A stretch of 36,480 nucleotides of DNA from Verrucomicrobiota bacterium (GCA_021325145.1 JAJPHR010000055.1:1-36480), one strand, 5' to 3'. Counted from the stretch's first letter, positions 26,070-35,056 are shown. Numbers and translations are program-made. Notes: generated from the sequence alone by a model not told the origin.

Positions 26070-26464
26070 AGCGCACCCCCCGAAGCTCCTCGCAGCCGCT
26101 CCAGTGCTTCCGTCCAACTCCAATGACTTTTCTCCAGCCAATGCGTGGCCAGGGACACGACAAAGAAGATCAGCAACGCCAGGTGCTCCTTCGCATGCAG
26201 ATCGGATTCCTCGGCTGGAATGCCGCGATGGAAGATATATTCATCCACGGCGCCCGCGGCGGCAAAAATCACCATCGCGCTCACTACAATCCAATGGTTT
26301 CCCCTCAACGCGTGCGCGAACATAATCGCCAGCACAAGGCCAATCGCTGCATGCAGAACGTGCTCGGTCAAACTCACTTTGCGGCCACGAAAATGAAACG
26401 CCGTGTCCTTGGCTCCATAGTAGAGAAACGGCAGAAACGAGAACACAAGAATGGTTGCCCGCAT
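26066..26464 (-). CDS. Small membrane protein with DE..FHR..DLHAK motif (first paralogue)
   Basis: A 132-residue protein that opens the seven-gene operon. Hydrophobic segments occur near 3-16, 40-52, 57-72 and 95-108. It shares D74-E75, F-H79-R80-G, E86-x-D-L-H90-A-K-x-H94 and H38 with the downstream paralogue, while the rest is diverged. The start ATG 26464 has AGGA 11 bases upstream; an upstream in-frame start (26542) would add a basic, non-conserved N-terminus. I do not recognise the family. The conserved His/Glu pattern suggests metal binding or catalysis at the membrane surface, possibly on lipids. Confidence 0.75.
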   Translation of the reverse strand: MRATILVFSFLPFLYYGAKDTAFHFRGRKVSLTEHVLHAAIGLVLAIMFAHALRGNHWIVVSAMVIFAAAGAVDEYIFHRGIPAEESDLHAKEHLALLIFFVVSLATHWLEKSHWSWTEALERLRGASGGAL

Positions 26465-26634
26465 GAGCCGAGATTTCCTGACCACGGTCTGTTTGTCAAT
26501 CTTCCGGCTTGCAACGCCCGCGGATCGGGCTCGCGAAATCACTTTGGCCGCAAGGATTAGGCTTTTGCGGAGGCACCCCGCGAAAACTCATCATTCTGAC
26601 CTCAGGGCAACAGAATGCCATGAGGAAGGCGTCG

Positions 26635-28296
26635 CTATTCGTCGTGCTTTTGTGCGGCCATAATCTCCTGGAACCGTTTGAGCGCGGCCTGTTGTTCCGG
26701 CGTCGTGAGGTAGGGAGCCAACAGAGACGGATCGCTCGGATCCTTGCCGCCGTTCGCGCTGAGATAAGCTTGATAGGCCGGGTCCAATACGTTTTTGACG
26801 GACTCCATATCCCTGTCGCTGGCCACTGTTTTGAAATTTGTGGTCCCATAGCCGCTTGGGCCGATGACGAACGCGCCGTCATACTCTTCGTCCACCGCGG
26901 CTTTCTGCGTGATGATCCAGTCTCCACCCACCCGCACATTCGGGATCTTGTCCGCAGGCGCAATTTCCCACCGCTGCAATATGGCGTCATCCACTGGCGA
27001 CTTGAAGTAAGGCTGCACCTGAGAAAGGTCGGTGGGAAATTGGCCGCCGCTCGCTTTTATGTATTTGCTGAGCGCCGGCCTCAAATCGGAGGCGAATTTG
27101 CTCTCGGCCGCGCCGCGAAGGCCGCTCAATGCCCGCCGATAATCCTCGTCGCTTTCAAGCTTGCCCTTGGCGGCATTAAGCCAGTCCTGGTCATTAAGGA
27201 GTTTGAGTTCCGGAATCTGCGATTCGGGTGTGAGCGCGAGCCGTTGCTTGAGTTGGTCCACCCTGGCCAGCCACGACCGCATCTCGGTCTCGGTTGCGCT
27301 GTTCGTTCCGGTTTTCGACGCGCTCAATTCTCGCGCATCGGCTCGCAGCCGCGCCACTTCGCCCCGGAGTTTCGGGACGTCCTGGCTGGCTTGGCGTAAT
27401 TGTTCGTTCTCCTGAAGTAACGCGTCCAATTTCATTTTCGAGTCGTCGCGTTCGTGGCGTAACTGTTCAATTTGCGCCGTCAGCGGCGCTTGCTGGTTCT
27501 GAAGAGCGTCAACCTGCTCGTGCAATCGCGAAACCTGGCGGGCCCCATAAATTCCCGCCCCGGCTCCGAGAGCGAGCACCGTCAAGATCAAGGTTTTTTG
27601 TGTTGTTGTCATGGCAATGGCTTTGGTGAGTCCAAGGGTTGCGTTTGGAACGGCGGCTCCCGCCAGGGCCGAAGCTGCCGAAATGGCACTGCTTAAACCC
27701 AGGGGCGCGGATTGCACGGCATTGGCTGAAAGCAGGGCGGCGATGCCGGCAACCCCGGCGCTGATGCCTCGCTTCGTGAACGCTTCGCGGAGACGTTCGA
27801 CGGCGCGGCTCACGCGCTTTTGTGCCGCGTCCTCCGACGCGCCCAGCGCCTGCCCGACTTCCCGCAGGCTTTTGTTCTCGAAATAGCGCAGCAGCAGCGC
27901 GGCACGGTCCTCGGCTTCCAGTGTCTCCATCGCTTCGTCGAGCAGCGGTTCGATCTGGGACCAGGCGGGGCTGTTTGAATTCATGTCGGCGATCTCCAAA
28001 GCGAGCTGTTCGCGAACCTGCCGGCGTGACTCCCGGCGCACCACATCGATGGCTGTCCGCCGCGTTACTTGGTACAGCCACGGGCTGAGCACGGTATCGG
28101 GTTTCAACCGGGCGGCATTGCGGGAAAGGTCGATGAATACGGATTGCGCGACTTCCTCGGCCAACTGCGGCGATCTGACCTGGCGCAAAGCTGCGGAATA
28201 GACCAGGTCCACGTGACGGCTGACCAATTCCGCGAAGGCCTCTTCCGACTGTCCCCGCGCGTAGCGTTCGATCAATTCCCAATCACTCGCCGTCAT
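26635..28296 (-). CDS. ECF-type sigma factor fused to a membrane anchor and large C-terminal domain
   Basis: A 553-residue protein. Residues 10-90 are sigma-70 region 2 (ELVSRHVDLVYSAALRQV) and 115-175 are region 4 with a helix-turn-helix (SLREVGQALGASEDAAQKRVSRA). After a hydrophobic, Ala-rich linker a transmembrane helix lies at 234-252, followed by a Gln/Glu/Leu coiled coil (258-325) and a polar domain to the end. Ordinary ECF factors stop near 190 residues. The fusion would tether the sigma factor to the inner membrane with the C-terminal part outside, so that release by proteolysis or direct sensing could control it. This style is common in Verrucomicrobia/Planctomycetes. No separate anti-sigma gene is adjacent. 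Confidence 0.9.
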   Translation of the reverse strand: MTASDWELIERYARGQSEEAFAELVSRHVDLVYSAALRQVRSPQLAEEVAQSVFIDLSRNAARLKPDTVLSPWLYQVTRRTAIDVVRRESRRQVREQLALEIADMNSNSPAWSQIEPLLDEAMETLEAEDRAALLLRYFENKSLREVGQALGASEDAAQKRVSRAVERLREAFTKRGISAGVAGIAALLSANAVQSAPLGLSSAISAASALAGAAVPNATLGLTKAIAMTTTQKTLILTVLALGAGAGIYGARQVSRLHEQVDALQNQQAPLTAQIEQLRHERDDSKMKLDALLQENEQLRQASQDVPKLRGEVARLRADARELSASKTGTNSATETEMRSWLARVDQLKQRLALTPESQIPELKLLNDQDWLNAAKGKLESDEDYRRALSGLRGAAESKFASDLRPALSKYIKASGGQFPTDLSQVQPYFKSPVDDAILQRWEIAPADKIPNVRVGGDWIITQKAAVDEEYDGAFVIGPSGYGTTNFKTVASDRDMESVKNVLDPAYQAYLSANGGKDPSDPSLLAPYLTTPEQQAALKRFQEIMAAQKHDE

Positions 28297-28498
28297 CTTA
28301 TAAGTATATCGCCGCCGAGTGGCTCATTCCGACAGGAAAACCGGGCCTACTTCGAGTGAGGGCTGTTCAGCGGACCGGGACCGGGGGGCCAAGAAAAGCG
28401 GCGATTTGCCGGGCCAGGGCGGAATTCCATTTGATCGACGTCGCCCGTTTCAACTTGCCGCCAATGGTAGGTGGCTTGCACTCGATTCGGGAACGGAA

Positions 28499-29245
28499 TC
28501 AGCCATGCGGATTCGACTCACGTTCCTTTGCCGGGAATTCCGTTGTCTCCGTTGCCCTCAGCCTTCGCTTCTGAAACCACGCTACTCCAATCAAGTCAAA
28601 CACGCCGCGCCCCAACCGATTCCAGACGCCGTATTTGGAAACGCCGGACACGCGAGGACGATGGTTGACCGGCACTTCGCAGACTTTTGCGCCGCTGCCG
28701 TGAACGAGGATGGGCATGAAGCGATGAAATCCGTTGAACGGGAAAAGGCCGTCCAGCACCGAGCGTTTGAACACGCGCAAGCCGCAGCCGGTGTCGCGAA
28801 AATCCGCACTCAGGGCCGCTTTCCGCGCGCGCCGGGCAATGCCTGAGGAAATTCGGCGAATGAAACTGTCCTGCCGCGCGACGCGCATGCCGCACACCAG
28901 ATCGTAGCGTTCCAATTCGGCCAGCATGCGGGGCAGATCGGCGGGATCATTTTGGAGATCGCCATCCAGTGTGGCGATGATCGGCGCCGAGGTGGCGCGA
29001 AAGCCCGTCCAGACGGCGGCGCTTTGGCCGGCGTTGCGGGTGTGGCGCACGCCGCGCACCCGCGGGTCCGCCGCGTGCGCGGCCTGAATTTGCGTCCAGG
29101 TATCGTCCGTGCTGGCGTCATCCACGAGCACCAGTTCGAGCGTACGCCGCTCCTCGCGCAACGCGGCAAGCACCTGCGCCGCCAATGGCGCGACGTTTCC
29201 CGATTCGTTAAACATCGGGACGATCACGGAGATTTCCGGCGGCAT
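28499..29245 (-). CDS. Family 2 glycosyltransferase (polyprenyl-phosphate sugar transferase-like)
   Basis: A 248-residue GT-A fold enzyme. It opens with ISVIVPMFNESGNVAPL and shows the nucleotide-binding VDDASTDDTW and the metal-binding DGDLQNDPAD. These features match dolichyl/undecaprenyl-phosphate mannose or glucose transferases. C-terminal membrane helices found in some members are absent, so it is the soluble short form. It could supply a lipid-linked sugar for glycan assembly. ATG 29245 (MPPEISV) is chosen over a GTG nine codons upstream. It is divergent from the TlpA-like gene, with about 98 bases between for both promoters. Confidence 0.9.
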   Translation of the reverse strand: MPPEISVIVPMFNESGNVAPLAAQVLAALREERRTLELVLVDDASTDDTWTQIQAAHAADPRVRGVRHTRNAGQSAAVWTGFRATSAPIIATLDGDLQNDPADLPRMLAELERYDLVCGMRVARQDSFIRRISSGIARRARKAALSADFRDTGCGLRVFKRSVLDGLFPFNGFHRFMPILVHGSGAKVCEVPVNHRPRVSGVSKYGVWNRLGRGVFDLIGVAWFQKRRLRATETTEFPAKERESNPHG

Positions 29246-29343
29246 GAGCACAGGGTTCTTTGCCAGATACACTGAGCCGCGTGCAAGTTAAATGCCGCTC
29301 TATTCTGATTGCCGGGGCGCTTTCAAACGAAGATGCTTCCAAC

Positions 29344-29895
29344 ATGGAAAATTCCGATCGTAAAACAATCGTCTGTATTCTGTTCACCGCCCTCACGGCG
29401 CTTTTACTCGCCGTTCGCGCCGGCGCGGCTGAAAAGCCCGCCATTGGCACTGGCGGCAAGGCCATTCTGTTCGAAGACAAAACCGTCAGCGGAGGCACCG
29501 TCAAGTTCCCGGACGACTACAAAGGAAAGGTCGTCCTGCTTGACTTCTGGGCCACCTGGTGCGGCCCTTGCCGCGCGGAATTGCGGAACGTCATTTCCGT
29601 TTACAACAAGCTTCATGACAAAGGATTCGAAGTCCTCGGCGTTAGCCTGGACCAAGCCAAAGAGGGAGCGGCGCTGGTCAACTTTACCGAGATCCACAAG
29701 ATGTCCTGGCCGCAGATTTATGACGGAAAATTTTGGGAAGCCAGCCTGGCCGTGAAATACAACATCACGTCCATACCCTGCCCGATACTGGTTGACGGCG
29801 ATACCGGTGTCGTCCTCGCCATCGGCCGTGGCGCGCGCGGCTCCAAACTGGCCGCCATCGTCGAGAAGAATCTGGTCGGGAAGAAGCCCAGGTAA
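29344..29895 (+). CDS. Exported TlpA/ResA-like thioredoxin-fold protein
   Basis: A 183-residue protein with a signal peptide (ending near VRAGAA) and a thioredoxin fold. The redox motif WCGPC is at 72-76 within VLLDFWATWCGPCRAEL, and the cis-proline lies in TSIPCPILVDGDTG, with an extra Cys after it. TlpA-like proteins reduce disulfides outside the cytoplasm, for example in cytochrome c maturation. No ccm genes are nearby, so the client is unknown. ATG 29344 is chosen because the signal peptide then begins with a normal n-region; the longer frame starts inside the divergent promoter zone. Confidence 0.9.
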   Translation: MENSDRKTIVCILFTALTALLLAVRAGAAEKPAIGTGGKAILFEDKTVSGGTVKFPDDYKGKVVLLDFWATWCGPCRAELRNVISVYNKLHDKGFEVLGVSLDQAKEGAALVNFTEIHKMSWPQIYDGKFWEASLAVKYNITSIPCPILVDGDTGVVLAIGRGARGSKLAAIVEKNLVGKKPR

Positions 29896-30549
29896 ACCCT
29901 CACGCGTGATTTTTGCGCGAAATGCGTCGAAACTGCCGCACACCCGCTCCATAAAGCCCGTTTTTACGCGGTTTTAGCCCCAAAATGGGCTTGGCACGGC
30001 TTAGGCTGATAGGGAGTTGTATGATGTCAAAACCGTCAACAAGCAGTTCCGTTGCGGATCTTAGGCAAATGTCTGATCCCACCAAATCCATTGTGCGCTG
30101 CTGCGAATTGCGCAAGCGCAGGTTGGGTCAGTCTCCGTTTGTGTCCGATCGTCAGCGGGTGTCAGGTAACTCCGGAAACTAAGAACTTTTCGGTAGCACC
30201 ACTGGGATGGCCCGGGAAGCAGGGAGGTTTCCGGACTCGTGCTCAGCGTGTAGAATCCGCAACCGTTTGTGCAGACGGTGCATCTTCCGGGGTGGCAGCG
30301 GCTGGCCAGAGTGCATCCGGTCCGTTCCACAGTGCCGCGCCACCCTGCCTCTACCCTCTACTGAATACCAAGGCGCCTGTGTCCGGTTTCGTACGGTAAT
30401 AAAAGACTTTTTCTGCTCATCCGCTCCTTCGCTCGGAAGCCACACCTCGGCCAGCGCACAACCGGGATGGGCTCCTACTCTGCCAGCCAAAGAAAGGTTG
30501 CGGAGCCTGTTTTCGGCGGTATGCTGGCTTTCACCAGCAAGTTGGCCAA
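29896..30549. other. 654-base stretch without a convincing gene
   Basis: Between the TlpA-like gene and the propeller gene I see only short overlapping frames with skewed composition (Ser/Arg/Cys-rich), none resembling a known protein. A G+C-rich part at 30180-30350 has no tRNA-like or rRNA-like fold that I can identify. A 5-bp A/T palindrome lies near 30400. It may hold a decayed gene or a long leader of the following gene. Confidence 0.45.
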
Positions 30550-31734
30550 ATGAACTGCAATTGTAACATCGCCTATCTTTCCCAAGGGAAACTGCACCTG
30601 AAAATCGGCGAGGAACCGCCGCGCGTTGTGGAAAGCCAATACGGCCAGACCATTCGCGACCGCGCGGTCAAGGCCCAGCAACGCCACGCCTGGAAGTCCG
30701 GCGGGGAAGGCGACAAGTTTTTGTCTTCCGAAATGCTCTGGGGCAAGGCGGCCAGGGATGGCGCGGCCATTCGCATCGCGATTACCAGCATTTGCCGCGG
30801 CCCCGGCGCCGGGCAGGTGTACTATTCATTGGAAACCGACGCCATGTGCGGACTGCTCGCCGTGGATAATCTCGGGGCCGAGGAGCGCCGCGTTTGGAGC
30901 AACAACACCCAGCGCTTGCGCCACCTCAACGTCAATCGCGACCGGGGCGATCTGGCTTGCAGTGTCGAGCACAAATTCGGCACCGCCAACATTGGCGTGA
31001 TGCTGGCGGACGGCACGGGTTTGATGGAAGCCACGGAGGGCGATTCGTACGACACCGCCCCGCGTTGGGTTCCGGGCGAAAGGCGGCGCATCGTGTATCA
31101 ATCCGCCGGCGTGGGCCGCAACCGGGATGGGCATTATGCCGGGCTCTCTCCTTACAGCGTCCAAGTCCTCGATCTCGACAGCGGCGAAGTTGAATGCCTC
31201 GTCGAGGAACCGCGCCACGATCTGCTCACGCCCCAGATGACGAAGGATGGCACGCTCTACTACATTCGCCGGCCGTATGTGACCGGCCGGGAGGTTCGTC
31301 CGCTGACGATGGTGAAAGATGTGCTTCTTTTCCCGTTCCGGATGGTAAACGCAATTTTCCATTACCTTGATTTCTTTTCGATGACCTATAGCGGCAAAAA
31401 ACTGACCACTTCGGGCGGAGCGCGCGGCCGCGAAATGGATATGAAGCAGATGATGATCTGGGGTAATCTCGTTCAAGCGCAGAATGCCGCTCCAGCCGGC
31501 GAGGAACCTGTGGATCTCGTTCCCAAATCCTGGGAACTCATGCGGAAACGCTCCGGTGCTCCAGCGCAGGTGGTGGCCAAAGGTGTTTTATCCTTCGATA
31601 TAGCCGAGGATGAATCGGTCATTTATTCGAACGGCAATGCCATTTTCCGTGTGGACGCGTCGGGCGCGCGCGAACGAATTCTCCTGGGTCATCTGATCGA
31701 ACAAGTTGTGGCGCTGGATGCCGCGGGGAAGTAG
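30550..31734 (+). CDS. WD40/PD40-like beta-propeller protein of unknown function
   Basis: A 394-residue protein without a clear signal peptide. It has repeated blade-like segments (VYYSLETDAMCGLLAVDN, RRIVYQSAGVGRNRDGHYAGLSPYSVQVLDLDSGE, GTLYYIRRPYVTG) of the kind found in TolB/PD40 propellers and oligogalacturonate-lyase-like proteins. The MVKDVLLFPFRMVNAIFHYLDFF stretch is unusual for a soluble propeller and may contact membrane or partner. The start ATG 30550 has no clear ribosome site. No enzymatic residues can be assigned. An intrinsic terminator lies 234 bases downstream. Confidence 0.65.
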   Translation: MNCNCNIAYLSQGKLHLKIGEEPPRVVESQYGQTIRDRAVKAQQRHAWKSGGEGDKFLSSEMLWGKAARDGAAIRIAITSICRGPGAGQVYYSLETDAMCGLLAVDNLGAEERRVWSNNTQRLRHLNVNRDRGDLACSVEHKFGTANIGVMLADGTGLMEATEGDSYDTAPRWVPGERRRIVYQSAGVGRNRDGHYAGLSPYSVQVLDLDSGEVECLVEEPRHDLLTPQMTKDGTLYYIRRPYVTGREVRPLTMVKDVLLFPFRMVNAIFHYLDFFSMTYSGKKLTTSGGARGREMDMKQMMIWGNLVQAQNAAPAGEEPVDLVPKSWELMRKRSGAPAQVVAKGVLSFDIAEDESVIYSNGNAIFRVDASGARERILLGHLIEQVVALDAAGK

Positions 31735-31933
31735 AGCGTAAGCAGACGCAAATCGCCGCCGCCGCATTTAAATTCCGCTGATTTGCTCGAAGAATTCCGT
31801 AAAGTTCCTCTTTTGCAGACCTGTTTCAACCAGAAACCAACTCGCAAACACCTTATCCATAGCCACTTGCAAACAAAATGATTGATTCGTCACTTTTTTG
31901 AAAGATTGAGCCTGTTCGTTACGAATTAATACT

Positions 31934-31998
31934 AGCGGGTTGGTTTGGCGCCCGCTTCAGAAGGGTTGGCCAGTCCCTCTCCAGGGACTGGCCTTTTT
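31934..31998 (+). ncRNA. Candidate small RNA with two hairpins
   Basis: A 65-base segment with two hairpins in a row: AGCGGG/CCCGCT (31934-31956, 11-base loop) and then the terminator hairpin. A possible -35 TTGAGC (31906) and -10 TAATAC/AATACT (31927-31933) lie just upstream. The -10 sits so close to stem one that the transcript may begin inside it. The terminator is 234 bases past the upstream gene stop, far for a simple mRNA end, which is why a separate short transcript is worth considering. Confidence 0.35.
31968..31998 (+). terminator. Intrinsic terminator
   Basis: A perfect 10-bp stem GGCCAGTCCC/GGGACTGGCC with a 6-base loop (TCTCCA), followed directly by TTTTT. It acts on plus-strand transcripts, either from the propeller gene at 30550-31734 or from a short RNA starting just upstream. 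On the minus strand it follows the end of the copper ATPase gene but lacks a T-run. Confidence 0.85.
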
Positions 31999-32000
31999 GT

Positions 32001-34313
32001 TCACACATTCCCGCGAGGCACGACCCGCCTTCCACTGTCTTTACGCAGGCGCCAGCGCAACAGCCGCAACGCATTTCCAATCACCACCAGGTCCGACAGC
32101 CCCATCGCCAAGGCACATAAGATCGGGCTCATGAAGCCCAACGCCGCCAGCGGAATGCCGGCCGCATTATAAAAAAACGCCCAGAACAGGTTTTGTTTGA
32201 TGGTCCGCAACGTGGCCCGCGCCAACCCCAATGCTTCGGGCACGGCTTCAAGCTCCGAGTTCAGCAGTATGATGTCCGCGGCTTCGCGAGCGACGTCGCT
32301 CGCGCGACTGACGGCGATGCCCAAATCCGCCGCCTCCAGGGCCGGAGCGTCATTGATGCCATCGCCGACGAATGCCACCCGCGCTCCCTTGCCGCGCAAC
32401 TGGTGGACGAACTCGGCTTTTTGCTCGGGCCGCACTTCGGCAAAGACATTTTCCGACGCAATCCCCACCTGCCCCGCGATTCCCTGCGCGGTCAGCGTAT
32501 TATCGCCGGTGACCAGATAAATATCCAACCCCGAGTCGCGGAGCTGTTGCACCACCTCTGCCGCGCCGGGTTTGACCTCGTCGCGGACAGCCAGCATCCC
32601 GAGCAAGGTTTCACCGGCCGCGAGGCCCAGCACCGTTGCGCCTTGTGAGGTCCATTTTTCTTCGAATGAGTTGCTCTCTGAGGGCGCTCGCATCGCTCCG
32701 GCTTCGCGCAACCAACTCAATCTGCCTAATCGAACCAGCCCGGAGGCGAAGCGCGCCTGCACTCCTGAGCCGCGCACTTCTTCCCAATCGCTGAGCGAAA
32801 AATCATCCGAATGCAGGCGGCCCACAGCCTGGCTGAGAGGGTGATTCGAGCGGCGCGCCAATGCGGCGGCGAGTTTAATCGCATCGGCTCCTGCAAGTAT
32901 TCGATTATCGCCGAAGGTGCGGGTGTCCACTACGGCTGGTTTCCCCTGCGTGAGCGTCCCGGTTTTGTCGAAGATCAAGGCGGTGATGCGCCCCGCGCGT
33001 TCCAACGCCACGCCGTCCCGGATCAAAATACCATGGCGCGCGGCGGCGTTCGTGCCCGCCATAATGGCTGCCGGTGTTGCCAGGCCCATCGCGCAGGGAC
33101 ACGCCACGATGAGCACCGCAGCGGCCTGGATGAACGCTGTCGCGAGTTGCTGGCCATGAGCGGTTGCCGGCCACAAGTATTTTTCCAGCGCCCGTGTGAG
33201 GGCTTGGGCCTGCTCCGGCGCGAACGCCCACCAAAGGCCCGTTGCCAGCGCGATCAATACCACCACCGGCACGAACACGCTGCTCACGCGATCGCCCAAC
33301 CGCTGGATTTCCGCCCGGCTGTTTTGCGCCCGTTCCACCGCCGCGATGATGTGCGCCAGTGCCGTCGCTTCGCCCGTGGCGGTTACTCGCATGAGCACCT
33401 GGCCGTTCAGATTCACGGTGCCCGCGTAAAGTTTGTCGCCCGGATGTTTCTCCGCGGGATTCGACTCGCCCGTCAGCATCGATTCGTCCACCGTCGAATC
33501 GCCCGAAAGAACTTCACCGTCGGTTGGCACATGATCGCCCGGCTTGAGGACCACCGTGTCTTCCAGAGCCAGCTCTCGCACTGGCACGATTTCTTCGCTG
33601 CCGTTCGGATTGCGGCGGCGGGCGGTTTGCGGGGCGAGCCGGAGCAGCGCTTGCAGGGAACTCTCGGCTCTCGCGCTGGTGCGCGCCTCGACCCAGTGGC
33701 CGAGACTGATCAACGTGATAATCGCCGCCGACTCCATGAAATAAAGATGGCCGCCCATCCCGCTGAACAATGCCCAAACGCTGTAACCGAAGGCGGTCGT
33801 GGAACCCAGGGCCACTAGGGTGTCCATGTTGGCGTCGCGGGCCTTGAGTTGCCGCCACGCGCCCGAGTAAAACCGCGCGCCACAGAGTGCCTGCACCGGC
33901 AGCGCCAGCGCAAACTCCACCCAGTGAAACCACCCATATGCCTCCAGCCCGAACACCCATTCGCCAAGCATCAGCGGCAGCGTGCAAGCCAGCCCGACCA
34001 CGACATTGAATCGCCAGCCATTCAGTGGCGACCAACCCGAACCCTGGCCAGCGAGCGGCTTTTCTCCCTCGCCATGCGTGACCGCCAGCCGCGCTTCGTA
34101 ACCGGCCTGCCCAACCGCCGCGATCACTGCGTCCGGATTTGGTTGCGCCGCCCACCGCACCGAAGCCCGGCCGTCCTCGAGCTGCACTGAAGCCCTCGCC
34201 ACGCCCGGCACGCCCTGGATGGCTTCGGCGACATGCCGCGCGCAATTACTGCACGTCATCCCGCTCACCGCCAGTTCGGTGACCGGTGGGCTCGGCATTT
34301 TGTTTGAGTCCAT
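32001..34313 (-). CDS. copA: Copper-translocating P1B-type ATPase
   Basis: A 770-residue inner-membrane pump that exports Cu(I). A single N-terminal heavy-metal-associated domain has MTCSNC (Cys21, Cys24). Eight membrane segments follow, with the metal-transport motif CPC in VACPCAMGLATP near 405. The phosphorylated aspartate is in DKTGTLTQG (about 448), and the HP dipeptide (NHPLSQ) and hinge GDGINDAPAL complete the catalytic set. The CPC motif and N-terminal domain fit copper or silver rather than zinc/cadmium. No CsoR/CueR regulator or copper chaperone gene is adjacent. The start is ATG 34311-34313. Confidence 0.95.
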   Translation of the reverse strand: MDSNKMPSPPVTELAVSGMTCSNCARHVAEAIQGVPGVARASVQLEDGRASVRWAAQPNPDAVIAAVGQAGYEARLAVTHGEGEKPLAGQGSGWSPLNGWRFNVVVGLACTLPLMLGEWVFGLEAYGWFHWVEFALALPVQALCGARFYSGAWRQLKARDANMDTLVALGSTTAFGYSVWALFSGMGGHLYFMESAAIITLISLGHWVEARTSARAESSLQALLRLAPQTARRRNPNGSEEIVPVRELALEDTVVLKPGDHVPTDGEVLSGDSTVDESMLTGESNPAEKHPGDKLYAGTVNLNGQVLMRVTATGEATALAHIIAAVERAQNSRAEIQRLGDRVSSVFVPVVVLIALATGLWWAFAPEQAQALTRALEKYLWPATAHGQQLATAFIQAAAVLIVACPCAMGLATPAAIMAGTNAAARHGILIRDGVALERAGRITALIFDKTGTLTQGKPAVVDTRTFGDNRILAGADAIKLAAALARRSNHPLSQAVGRLHSDDFSLSDWEEVRGSGVQARFASGLVRLGRLSWLREAGAMRAPSESNSFEEKWTSQGATVLGLAAGETLLGMLAVRDEVKPGAAEVVQQLRDSGLDIYLVTGDNTLTAQGIAGQVGIASENVFAEVRPEQKAEFVHQLRGKGARVAFVGDGINDAPALEAADLGIAVSRASDVAREAADIILLNSELEAVPEALGLARATLRTIKQNLFWAFFYNAAGIPLAALGFMSPILCALAMGLSDLVVIGNALRLLRWRLRKDSGRRVVPRGNV

Positions 34314-34482
34314 GGTGCGCTCGCCAACGCTGTTTATTGCCGCTTAATCCAATTTAGCCTTGCGCTAGTTGTAAGCGAAATCCTCCCAGCCGTCCAATCG
34401 GCAAGGGTGGCGCGTTGGTTCTTGTTAGTTTTATTGGCAAATTTCCCCTCCCCTCGCTCCCCCTATCCCCCGGGGGTCTGGA

Positions 34483-34540
34483 CCCGTGACACCGTGACAA
34501 TCCAATAAAGACGGGCCTTTTCTGAATCGCTACCCGTGAC
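34483..34540. repeat. 58-base direct repeat, copy A
   Basis: Begins and ends with CCCGTGAC and contains CAATAAAGACGGGCC. Copy B lies 516 bases downstream with the same length and the same bounding words. Extra CCCGTGACA words follow this copy to about 34562. Confidence 0.75.
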
Positions 34541-34998
34541 ACGACCCGTGACAACCCGTGACATTTGCCCCCCAAGCCGTGCCACTCTCCCAAACCCCTG
34601 GCCCGCCAAAGTGGGTGAACGACCCGCCGGGTCAGCTCGTAAAGTTCTGCTAATATTTTATTTTTTTCTTTGACACTCATTAGCAATCGTGCTTTATTAC
34701 CAACAGTAAGCGTTTTTGAATTTCGGGCATTGAATAAAATTGTTCTTTGATTGCCCACAGATTTCGGTTTGGGTTCGGTACAGACTCGAACCGGATATCT
34801 ACGTAATCCTACTGTTGTACCAAATTCGAAAATTCCCCGGGCTTCTCGGTCACCCCCTGACTGATTAGCCCGGTTTTGTTTTTTATAGACCTCCTTCAGC
34901 GGTGAAATGAACCCCAGTGATGTCCTCGTCCCCATTTCAATACATTTCAATATAGCCTCCTTCCCTGGTGTTTGGAGCTTGGCACCTTTATCCATGAA

Positions 34999-35056
34999 CC
35001 CGTGACATTGTGACAACTCAATAAAGACGGGCCAATTCCAAAGCGCCACCCGTGAC
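34999..35056. repeat. 58-base direct repeat, copy B
   Basis: Same orientation as copy A, with a shared CAATAAAGACGGGCC core and CCCGTGAC at both ends. The pair encloses about 458 bases of A/T-richer sequence, as would a small inserted cassette. Confidence 0.75.

Noticed and set aside
29940..30015. Sigma-54 promoter from TTGGCACG
   Set aside because: The matching TTGC element at the right distance is absent.
34740..34830. Possible tRNA from a GGTTCGAGTC (T-loop-like) segment on the minus strand
   Set aside because: The T-arm stem does not pair, and no acceptor, D or anticodon arms could be built around it.
34354..35049. 231-residue minus-strand open frame
   Set aside because: It runs through both 58-base direct repeats, giving duplicated PVFIGLSRCHG-like text, and shows no known domain. 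The repeats are 516 bases apart, a multiple of three, which helps keep the frame open by chance.
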